Source: Patiria miniata
Lineage: Eukaryota > Echinodermata > Asteroidea > Valvatida > Asterinidae
Direction: 5' to 3'
NCBI RefSeq assembly: GCF_015706575.1
Contig: NW_024037076.1
Location: 4,374,777 to 4,438,776, forward strand
DNA: 64,000 nucleotides
This document shows positions 52,851 to 62,829 of this stretch, one piece after another. The position numbers and the translations under genes are program-made. The notes under the pieces are model-generated. The model saw nothing but the letters and a program-made list of their open reading frames with translations, had not been told where the DNA came from and searched no databases. Positions within the stretch are counted from its first letter, which is position 1, and each line of letters begins with the position of its first letter.

Positions 52851-53489
52851 GCACGCGTGGTGTTGCGTCATATTGAGCACGCGCGCTTTAGCTTTACATG
52901 ACGTAAACAATTGAAAAGAACGGCAGTGCGTGGTGTTATGATCTAAGCTATATACTGCCACGTTTGCCTCAGAAAATACTGCTTTTTGCAGCTTTTTCGA
53001 GAACCGCTCGTCCAAACAACTTCCAACTTGGCACTGCACATTCTGTGGTCCCGAGCAATATACCCGCCGATTTTCAACTTCATATGGTGCCTGGTTCTAG
53101 AGATAATCGAAATACAGACAGACAGAGATTCCTGGAATTATAGTCAGATTTAGGTTTTGTAACGAAATGCAAAACTATGGCATTTAACATCAACGACAAG
53201 TTTATTTAAATATTTTTCAAGGGAAAAAAAACCCAGAGACTTCCAGATTTTTGGGTCGGCCGGGTGAGGGCAACAACAAATTTTTTTTGCCTATAAGAGT
53301 ACATGTATACCCAACTGTAACCTGAAAATGTGCCTGTTTTGCTGGTTCGAAAAGGACAGTTCAGGGCGTATTCGAAACCCCGTTCTCGACTGACCCGCGA
53401 ACAATGTTCTAGGGCTGTGCCGATTACTGGAACGCCTGTGTGCGCGTGGTGTGCGTCTGGCCGAACATTCAAAATGGCAGCCGCCGTAT

Positions 53490-54008
53490 TTAAAGCTATA
53501 GTCCATCATTTGTAATTAGTGCATTTTGTTCGTTTGAAGCAACAAAAGTGTTCAAAATCCAATGAAGGATACTGAGCAACTAACCTGATGAAGTTTCAGC
53601 TAAGCTTCAGCTGTACATTCCGAGAAAAACAGCATTCTAAAATCTCAATTTCAAATCAAAAGTTACTGAATCATGTTTTGAATTGTTTTGAATTGCAGCT
53701 ATACGCGACGTCGCGCACTGATCCGACGAATTACAACAACCGCGCGCGCATGTGCGTCGTTTCAATACTTGTGCGCGCTGCGCTGAATAACAAAACGAAC
53801 TACTAATTTAAATTTTCCTACGGTGCGTCTTAAGAATCACCTTTGGAAATGCCTTCTTTCGTTGATTACTTCAAAATGACAGCTTCCCAGAAAGAATAAT
53901 TTCACAGGGAGTTTAGTTCCCTTACTATCTTTCAACCAAGTTTGTTTTTCAACAATAATTACGCCAGTTACTTTTCAAATGGCTGCAAATGATGAACTAT
54001 AGCTTTAA
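53490..54008. mobile_element. TTAA-flanked MITE, family B2
   Basis: TTAAAGCTATAGTCCATCAT / GCAAATGATGAACTATAGCTTTAA, TTAA both sides, full length; the best preserved B2 ends in the window. Confidence 0.9.
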
Positions 54009-55039
54009 AACACCGAATGAAAAGAAGGGAAAACTATCTGATTTTATGAAAATAATTAAAATATCTGACTAGCTACTTGCAAAGACATGGTCACGTTGCT
54101 CCTGCACTGAACGAGTAGTTCTTTCAATTTTACAAATTTTAAATAAACGCAAGTTGCGGGGGGAGGGGGGGGGGGGCTGGTACCTATCTATTGTCTATTT
54201 GTGTGTGATGTTCATCCACACCACAAGCTGCCAAAAGTCTGGCGCCGCTTGTCTCACATGCATTCACGACTTGTGCACAATAGGTTAAGTCAAGCAGGTT
54301 CTATCCGGTTCGTAAAAGGGACTGCGTCATACACGCGCACGCACCACCGATTACTAGCGCCCATTGGCTTAAAACCCCCACTTTGTACGGAATCTACTGC
54401 CGCTTCAAATGCAATGCTACTATACTCCGTGCGGTGGGCGTTGTTTAGGTTGAAATGGACGTCAAACCAACGAACCGGAAAAACCTTCCTTTCGTTAAAC
54501 CTTGAGTGAAAGGTATAGACCTTTCTGCGCTTGGTCGGCAAACTGCATTTTTGCCAACCAAGTTTTTTGCAAAACTATGGAAGGTCCAACACAGCAAAAA
54601 TGAAGAAGAGTTATTACAAATCACCAAAATATTATTTGATACTTGAAAATACAACATTTTCAACAAAGCTACAAAATAATTTCCACATCTGCCTTTTTAC
54701 TATGTGTTGATGGCGCGGCGTTTATGAGGACTTTTTTTGGAAAAATATGTTGCCAACCACGGCTTCAATTTATGCGCTTACGGCAGCCCATACAAAATGG
54801 CGCCAATGTTTACAAACAAAAGAAAGGCCTGTAAGGCTGCCATAAGGGCATACATTTAACCCGTGGTTAGAGACGGATTTGACCATGAAGAGCAAATTAA
54901 CACCCACTTTGTGTAGGATAAGAATAAGGCATTTGTATTAGGTCCTTGGTAGCGTTTGTTGGTTATTTCGTATTTTCAACAATCGAATAATGTGTTTGGA
55001 AACATGTACAACTGTTCTTTATTTTTGCCACGTTGACCT

Positions 55040-55280
55040 CCCTTACGAAAGTGTCCCATGGCAACTTCCCAATGGGTTTTCCATGGGATTTTTTCCCCAT
55101 GGATTCCCAAGGAGAAATTGGACACCATGCAATTCCTGTTTACATTCCCATGGGATTTCCCATGATGCTTTAACGCCTTTTCGCCATGATGTTTCCCCAT
55201 ACTTTCCCATGTTGGTTCATCCCATGCTTCCTATGGTGATTCATCCCAAAATGATTTCAAAAGTTCCCATGGCACTTTAC
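55040..55280. repeat. CCCATGG echo repeat
   Basis: About fifteen copies of TTCCCATG, CCATGG, CCCATGATG and ATTCATCCCA at 10-25 bp spacing, no fixed period. It begins exactly where the match to the right copy reaches the window end. Confidence 0.65.
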
Positions 55281-55395
55281 CAAAGCAACTTTTCCATGAG
55301 ATGTTTACGTTTACGTAAGCTTCCATAGTGTGCCAACAAGTGTTTGATTGGCAAGAAATGTCCATAGTTGTGCCGACCGAAAAATGTTCTTATTT

Positions 55396-55592
55396 TAGAG
55401 CGACTCAATTCGACCAAAATAGACTTCGAACAGGAGTACAGTTGTACTGCATTGACTAGTCTGTACGACAGAGCCGTGTCGAATGACCTGCTAATGTCGA
55501 TCCTTCGCGCGCAGTCACTCCCAACTGTTTCCAAATTTCAAACCTTGAACATACCTGCGGAAATGGGCCTCGTCATATCGGCTTCTTCTTGA
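55396..55592 (+). CDS. Candidate terminal exon, unknown gene
   Basis: After TTCTTATTTTAG (ends 55395) a frame reads RLNSTKIDFEQEYSCTALTS, LYDRAVSNDLLMSILRAQSL and FQTLNIPAEMGLVISASS to a TGA at 55592. Composition is protein-like and unlike neighbouring repeats. It accepts phase 1, the phase left by the signal-peptide exon at 48611-48701, but the distance is 6.7 kb and there is no other link. It could also be chance. Confidence 0.25.
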
Positions 55593-55689
55593 CCTAAGGG
55601 TAAAGGGAGAGTCAAAAAGAAAGTTACCCGGATTAAAGATGTGTTTTTCTTAAAAAGCAATCAAATTTGATACACCAATGAAGTATGTC

Positions 55690-56203
55690 TTAAAGGGAAG
55701 ATACAACATTTGCAAACATCAAAAAACGAAATGATCAAATTATCACGAAATATCTTACTGGATTGTTAGGGAAGGACATTCTCAAGCATCCTGTAAAGTT
55801 GTGGCTTCTGGTATGCTGGAATTTTCAAGAAAAACTTTATTTTTCTATCGCTGGTCGGCCGACCAGCGTTGGAGAAAACTGGCTTTTTTTCAAAAAGTGC
55901 TCCTAATTTTTCATATTTAGTTCGTCTGCATTTTCTTTGCAATTGATTACACACCTGTGAAGACTACAGGCCTGCTAGACTGATTATCTGATCTTACAAT
56001 ACCTCAAGTCTATAAATTGCTCCGTTTCATCTTAAGTGGGGTCAGGGAACCAGACTACAAGAATATGATTGGTTTTTCAAGTATATTCGAACCCAAAACG
56101 TGAAACAAGTCAGTGTAACAATATTTGCAATAACATACTAATCCTCCAAATCCATTTATTTCTGAAAATTGCAGCAAAAGCAAATGTTGTACATTCCCTT
56201 TAA
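55690..56203. mobile_element. TTAA-flanked MITE, family B1
   Basis: TTAAAGGGAAGATACAACAT / ATGTTGTACATTCCCTTTAA, TTAA borders, central CGCTGGTCGGCCGACCAGCG palindrome. Confidence 0.9.
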
Positions 56204-56732
56204 AAGAGCACGTTGTTTTACTCATCTGAATTTCTGAAATTGATACATGCCATCAGAAGGCATGCGCTTTACTGACAGAACCCATTTTTATGGCTGCCCA
56301 TGATATGCCATCGGAAGCTACATATTGTGCTTAGTGAGAATTACAGATTACTCACATTTAAATGAAAAATGAGATTTTAGCAACTGAAATCAAGACTTTA
56401 ACATTATTTTTTACTGTCAGATTTTGGGTTTTCAATATGAGGAACAAGTCAACTCTTTTTTCCCTGAAATATTGATGACGATTTTTGTATGTGTTCCTTT
56501 GCAAGTTCTTGATCATTCAGGAAGGAGGGAAAACGTCCATGTTTCATTGTACTAATGGAAATTCTTCAGTTCGTAGAACGGTAAATGATCAGTGGTGGAC
56601 AGCCGAGTTTTGTGATCTTTTTTGTTAAATAGACATAACTTGGTAATAAAGTATGCAAATTACGTGAAATTTTCACAGTTAAAAGTCAATATAATATACT
56701 TTATTTGTGTTAATGAAATGGTTTAAAAATGG
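56204..56732. other. AT-rich stretch without recognised feature
   Basis: Lies between the B1 MITE and the start of the right duplicate; no open frame or repeat structure seen. Confidence 0.5.
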
Positions 56733-58051
56733 TTGTAAGCTTTTTTAATTTTTTGAATGTAATTTGTTTTGTTTTTTAAATCGGCAACAGCAGGAAGTAT
56801 TTTCCAAGGAAATGCTACACAGTTGAGACACAGACATGGAAGTTTAGGTCAACTGTCATTTAATCAAATTAATCTACAATGCTGTGCATTATTATTCTTG
56901 TATTTTCGGGTCCTTATTCCTCAGACAAAAAAACACAAGTACAAGTGACTAAAAGACCAGATGCATCTTTATGTTTATGATCGGTAGATGGCAAGTTTTG
57001 GGCTTGGCAAGAATTTATCGGTCTACTGAGTTTCTATGAGCACTTGCAGAGGGTAAAACATGAATAGCTTTTTTTATGAAAACGAAACTACACTGGAATT
57101 GGCGTAAGGCATTGCTAGTTTCAATAAAAGCCCGTCCCACTCCTAAAAAAAACTAGAAACACACAAAACGAAGGAGATATTTGTAGAGCAAGCATAATGT
57201 ATAGCGTAGCGGCGCAATTTCATCGTCGTAGAACACTGCTGGCTGGAACACATTTGTGCCCGGGAGTAGGGGGTGCTGAAGCATATTCCAGCACCCCACC
57301 CCAGCACCCACAGCACCCCCCGTTCCCGCGGGCTAGAGTACATGCAACAAGCGTTCAGATGGCTGAGAAAAGATTTCTTTATTTTCCACTTAGTTTGAAC
57401 CACTGTTCTGAGTGTTCTTACAAAAGTTGTTCTTTCAAAAATCTTTTTAATTCCTTCAACCCTCCTATGCAAGCATACATTCTAAGCCAAGGTGTCCTTT
57501 CAGACAAAATCAATCACACAGGCAAGCGTAAGCGAACGTTGAAGGTACACTTACATGTACACGTAAAAAGTACACATGCAACGTGCATGCAAAAAAAATG
57601 GCAGATTCGCGTTTCTTGTTGTCTACGCATTTGGTGTGCTTCGCATTCATACGCTAGGCCGCTGTGGACCTGCTGCAGGTGTAGCATGAATTTAGGTTTT
57701 ATGAATTACGGACTCATTGGTGGTATTGCGCATGCTCATGCATGGATAATTAGAAGAGGGACCGGTCACGTGAGAGGGTTTAACCAATAAAAGGGAAAAA
57801 GATGTCCTATTTTCATACGAGTCTTCTTTCTTTCGGAGCCAATTGCATCCAAAATGCTCAGAATTTGGAAGCCCAAGTCCAGGCCAGATGTATAGTGCCA
57901 TAATGTCTTCAATTCTTCGATTCCATGGCTATCAGAACTCTATAATATAGAATAATGTGAGTGTATAACTTTTATTCATGAGCTCGGCGGACGGATTTTG
58001 GGCCTATTTACTGGGGTGTGCCCCTGAGGTTCGACGACCGCGCGAACTGTA

Positions 58052-58425
58052 CAGGGTGAGTAAAAAAAAGAAACCCAAGTGTCGGGACAATTGCTTTATT
58101 GAATATCTGCATGTAGTACTTTCAAAATCTAGGACATGAAAACCCAATTCATAAGCTTTCTTTTAGTACAAGTATCATTCAAATCACTCACGTAGTTTTC
58201 AAGTTACGGAATTTTAAACACAACCACCGTCTCAAAGTTCTGTCCACGGATCACAAAAAAGGTGTGCGTTCTTTCAGCAAAACGATAACAATTCACACCA
58301 TGTTCACACACATCCCTATATGATTTGTTTTCGTTTTCCTGAAAGAATACTAACTTATTTTGTGATCCTTGGACAGAACCATAAAACGGTGGTTGTGTTT
58401 AAAATTCCGTAACTTGAAAAGCAAA
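58052..58425. mobile_element. A2 mariner MITE, right end lost
   Basis: Starts TA|CAGGGTGAGTAAAAAAAAGA; follows the 28198 element to GAATTTTAAACACAACC and its inverse, then stops at the DIRS-like fossil. Confidence 0.75.
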
Positions 58426-58436
58426 CGGTTTTGGAA

Positions 58437-59800
58437 AGCTAATGAACAATTGTTTTTCTTCACCACAATTAGCTGTACTTATTCGTTTTATATATTCTGA
58501 CAAACTGGTAACAATATAAAGATCAGGATTCTCTGAAAAGATCGGTAAAACCAAATCGGCTTGATGTACTCCTGGTCTACTTTGTTTTCATAAACTTCCT
58601 ACTCTTAGATGACACTCTTTGTCAGATATTAACACATCCTCAATGCATATTAGATGCAATGTTTGGATTCGCCGAGCTATCACCAGAGCCAGCAACTTAA
58701 CTACTTGTTTACTTTTAGAACAGCTCTTTTGTGATACCTGACGACTTCAGAAAATTGGGCAAAACACCAACATCCCATATTATTTTATAACGAGGGAATG
58801 ATGGTCTACAATTAAATACCCCTTTCATAAATCTGGTGGTTAATGCATGACTGCCAAAAGTAACGCCATCTATGGGCAAAATAATGGACGAAATTGCCGG
58901 CCTGGCAGAATTAACAGAACTATAACTGAGACCACTATCAAAAAATCTGTTAAGAATTGTAAGGCATTGCCTATTGTTGGTTTTATAGGGTTAATTCCAT
59001 GTTGGCTACAAAAGGAGTCCCATCTTCTGAAATATGAAGCATACTGGTTTTTGTGTCTTGCTTCTCCACGAAGCCACGATGATCTCGTTTATTTCCGACC
59101 AGCTTTATTTCCAACTTTGTTGGTTGTTTTTATGTCATGAACTGCTTTGGTCAGATTGTCCCCCAAAAGAAGTTGTGTGACTGGGACAAATGGAGCACAG
59201 AGGCGTTGATACTGAGTATTTAGATCGGGACGCATTTATAATAGCTCCCTACGCCTAAGATTCAATTCGATGTTGGTATTAGCCCTGAGTGTTACTGTAT
59301 CCGTGGCTAGTTTCACCTCGTCTTTGACGCTTTGCTTAGCCAGTAATTTCTCCGTTAATTGGAGACAAGGAACAAATGACGAGACCAGCAATTTCTGGAC
59401 TCGCAAGAATTTTAAGTCTCGTGAGCGAGTACCAGGTTTGAGTAACGCCCATATTTCTGGGCTGATTTAAGTTTTCATCAACTTGGTACAATTTTGAGGC
59501 CTGCAATAAGCTTTTTGTTTTTCGGCCAATTTCTCATCGGAAAGTTTCGGCATGAGAATTTTGTCAGTCAGAGTAGCGGAGCTTGTCTTTGACTTTTGGC
59601 CCAACCTTATTGTCTGTTCCCCCGCAGTTTTGAATGGTTTTTTAACTTTGATTTTAGAAGGTTCGGAATTATTGGCTATTAAGCCATCTTCCATCCTGTA
59701 CTTGGGTTTCAGAAACCTGTCCTGACGGTGCTGGGTGTGGAGACAAATCTGAAAACCCAAGTCCAAAATTCCAAAACGCTTTCAAGAATTTCGTATGCCA
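58437..59800 (-). mobile_element. Fossil tyrosine-recombinase (DIRS-like) retroelement, right copy
   Basis: Same element as 46584-47960, with the same state of decay. The gag-like part stays open over about 99 codons here (59467-59766). Broken, several interruptions; its age predates the duplication. Confidence 0.65.
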
Positions 59801-60010
59801 TTGCCAATTAAAGCAGTAGGCCTACAGACAAATGTGCTAAATCTATAATACGATTACATAAGCATCGGCCTATGCACATAATAAGTGAAGAGAGAACGGA
59901 GGTTGGCGTCCGTTCTTCAGCTGGCTAGATCACACAAGTGAAGGCTGGCTGGTGAGCGCTATCTCACGTAATCTCTGTCCAGAGTGACGTCATAATGGTG
60001 AGATAGAACC

Positions 60011-60154
60011 CAGGCATGCAACTGGGAAATCACAAAAAAAAGAGGAAATGCAAATATTTCCCAGACTTTGTACAGTGTTTTTCTATTTTCAATGGCACAC
60101 GTGGGAAGTGAAAAAAGAGGAAATCAGCTGATCCGAGGAAAAGTTGCATGCCTG
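60011..60154. mobile_element. hAT-like MITE present only in the right copy
   Basis: 144 bp, ends CAGGCATGCAACTGGG / AAAAGTTGCATGCCTG, flanked by AGAACC (60005-60010 and 60155-60160). The left copy has a single AGAACC at the matching place (about 48165), the empty site. Confidence 0.9.
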
Positions 60155-60599
60155 AGAACCTCGGAGGTACTGTAAAATTATGAATACGGGACTCCTACGG
60201 TTTATCAGGAAGTTTAAACCGTGGATAACGGTAGCTCCAAATCGTGAATGAGTGACTGGGGCTTTACAAAAGAAAGAAAGGTGCAGCTCTGAACTTTAAT
60301 CGATGAATTGTAACCCTAACCGTCACCGTCCGTCACGGTCAGCCAGTTGCGCATAATTCAGCTCAGGCAGCAGATCGTGCACGACAATTGTGTAATTCTC
60401 AACATGAACTTTCAAAGCCGAGCCGCCTGGAGTCACTACATGGAGTACGTTCGTGGTGGGATGTACGGGCGGTTGTTTTTCCCGCTGAGATAAACTACTT
60501 ATAGCGTGACATATCTTCAAGAATAACATTTGATGTGCTTCACTGATTCTCATCTTCACTTGCCAACTATACGTGCGGTTTAATAAGGGCACAAGCAAG

Positions 60600-61424
60600 A
60601 TGAGTGGGGAGAGAAGTGGAGGGAAATTGCTATGGTTTCTGCTCGTATTGATGATGATGTGGCAGTACGTCGTGAGTATCCCGCCATCGGGTAAGTTCTG
60701 CATTCTACATTGTTGGCAGATAGTCGATAACCCCGTAGATATTTCATTAGAAAAGCACATTTGGACGTGTAAAGTCTACATATTCATTTATTATTTTTGT
60801 AAGGTATATTTTTCTCGGGAGTTCCTTCCAGTTTACTTGTTATATCGACCTTAATACATCACCGGTTTTTGTTTTTAATTATTGGCTAATCAAAATCAGA
60901 ATCAAATAATCTTATCCAATCACAATCGTTCTTTCCATACACTTCTTGAGGTAACTGAGTAAAATTTACATGGAAACCAACTTGGGCGGACAAGGTCTTT
61001 TTCAGTTCTGAGAACTTGCCGAATTGTCAACGTTTTCTAGTTGCACCCGCATTCATTTAGGGGCCTATCCAGAGGTGTAGCCCGAGTGTGAGTACATGGG
61101 GCACGTACGGCCCCTTGTGCTCATCAAGGCCGGCGTCCCCGTTGTGTCACAACGTGACCAATCCTTTCATCTGACTGTCATTGGTGGCTTACACTGATCC
61201 GTGAGCAACTTATTCTACCAACTTTTTTTAAGCATTCTGAATTATGTTCTTGTTCTCATACAATTTCAGTTCTTGTGATGAACCCACCCCGTTTCATGTA
61301 CATGTCTTTCTCCAAATCGGTGTATGTGCAGGGCTACAAATTGTGCTTCAAACAAAATCAACTCTCTTGCGAATTTCTTTACCTGATTACAACTGCAACT
61401 CTTTGCGTCATTCTTATTGGGTGA
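60600..61424 (+). CDS. Two-exon open frame with signal peptide, right copy
   Basis: Exon 60600-60690 and exon 61270-61424 join in phase 1 as in the left copy. Exon 1 differs at Glu8 to Gly and in the last residues (IPSQ to IPPS); exon 2 gives the same residues in both copies. The intron differs by a 22-bp indel and substitutions. Preservation of start, splice sites, phase and stop in both copies is the argument for a gene. Confidence 0.4.
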
Positions 61425-61436
61425 TTTGGTACGACT

Positions 61437-62310
61437 AGTCTGAGTATCATCCGCTCACGGAGCCCTATCTCCTGTCGAACGTCTGATACACTCAACCAAA
61501 AAAGAAAGCCCCCCCCTTCCAATACTTTTTTGGTCTAACCCCAAAACTACTGATCACCTCTCGCTCAATAATGACTCATCAGTACGTACATTCCTTCGCA
61601 AACCAGCCGTACTCTGTATTTGGCCCAAAACAGTGATAATGTTTACGAATTTATGCAATTTATGACAAATGATACCGAAAACAGTTGCACTTTTGTATAC
61701 GTGCAAGTTGTGGTTTACACTCACCTTGCACGCATACAAAAGTGCAACTTTTTTGTCGCTACCATTTTCATAAATTGCATAATTGTGTACACATTATCAC
61801 TGTTTTGGGCCACACAAAGAGTATGGCTGGATTGCTAAGGAATTTCTGTACTGACAAGTTGTAGTTTGAGCAAGAGGTGCCCAGTAGTTTTTGAGTTAGA
61901 CAAAAAAGTATTGAAGGGGGGACTTTCTTTTTTTGGTTGAGTGTATATCTAGTAATGCACATTTTATGGGGCGCCGCGCACCAGCCAATCGGAGTCAACG
62001 TTACTAAATTGTGACGTCATTTCATTCCCAAATCTTGACTAAGATTGTGATTGGTCGATCCGGATGCAGTGTTTTTGAAATACAACAATGGCCGGGCGCG
62101 CAAAGATCTACAAAACCTAGACACGACCATGATCGCCCAATATAATCGTTACAAAGCGCGTGACCGCAGACTTTTTTGCTCAATTCACAGCGTCAAAAGA
62201 ATAATGGATGTCGTGTCTAGGTTTCATCTATGATAAAGCCCGAAAAAGAAAGCGCCCGCTGAATGGTCATAATATCGAGGGCATGACGCAGTCTTTTTTG
62301 CATAATTAAT
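61437..62310. repeat. Dispersed repeat (family C) split by a MITE
   Basis: CTGAGTATCATCCGCTCACG ... CGAACGTCTGA before the MITE; GCGCCGCGCACCAGCCAATC, GTGACGTCATTTCATTCCCA and AAATACAACAATGGCCGGG after it. Includes an inverted CCTAGACACGAC / GTCGTGTCTAGG pair (62115, 62210). Confidence 0.65.
61489..61943. mobile_element. Mariner-type MITE with CACTCAACC ends
   Basis: TA-flanked; left CACTCAACCAAAAAAGAAAG, right CTTTCTTTTTTTGGTTGAGTG inverted. The inner part GTATACGTGCAAGTTG and TTTATGCAATTTATGA also pairs, so nearly the whole element folds. Noncoding. Confidence 0.85.
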
Positions 62311-62563
62311 CTGCAAATCTGCTCCAACCTTTCAATCTCAAAGGCTGTGACGTCATCAAACCGGAAGTTTGGTGTTATTATTATATACACTTATATTTTC
62401 CATATTTTCATACGTTATATTAACCTCATAATGAACATGTGTCCTCTCCGGACTAAATCAGTATTCATTTTCCCTGACTGATGACGTCATCATACAAGAA
62501 ATAACTTGTTGTACGTGTACATAAAATGTAAACTGAAATTTGATACAAAAAACCAAACAGGAG

Positions 62564-62826
62564 ATCCCGAACCTGTGTTAACAGGAACGGAGTGCCCATC
62601 TCTCTTTCTTTAGCGATTGGGCCAGACTCATATGCCGCCGTGGGGGGATCGCCACACCTTCTCCACAACGAGTCTGTTACGGTACCTTCCCAGCATTAAC
62701 ACCTGGGTTGAGAGGAGTAATTGAAGTAAAGTGCCTTACTCAAGGACATACAACACGCATGGCCACGGCGGGGCTCGAACCCACAACCTTATGATCATGA
62801 ATCCTGAGCTCCAGACCACACGTGCC
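62564..62826 (-). mobile_element. tRNA-derived SINE (right copy)
   Basis: Same insertion as 49822-50097 by duplication; the A-box end has lost several bases (CTCCAGACCACACG instead of CTCCACCGCCAGACC). Confidence 0.85.
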
Positions 62827-62829
62827 CAC

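Larger units (their letters stand above)
50539..54308. other. Segment present only in the left duplicate
   Basis: 3.77 kb without counterpart at 63273. It holds a repeat inverted relative to 57840-58015 (50800-50990), a LINE tail (51551-52165), a foldback block (52290-52850) and a B2 MITE (53490-54008). There is no target duplication at its edges, so loss from the right copy is more likely than insertion here. No gene recognised. Confidence 0.6.
45748..55043. repeat. Left copy of a direct segmental duplication
   Basis: 45748-46308 matches 56733-57292; 46314-50538 matches 58151-63273; 54309 to about 55043 matches 63273-64000. Scattered substitutions of a few percent. Relative to the right copy it lacks about 860 bp at 46308-46314 and about 750 bp near 49780, and holds 3.77 kb extra at 50539-54308. 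Confidence 0.9.

Noticed and set aside
57197-57790. 197-codon open frame
   Set aside because: It runs through the GC-rich end of repeat D and anonymous sequence, and its composition (His/Pro/Arg mixtures) is not protein-like.
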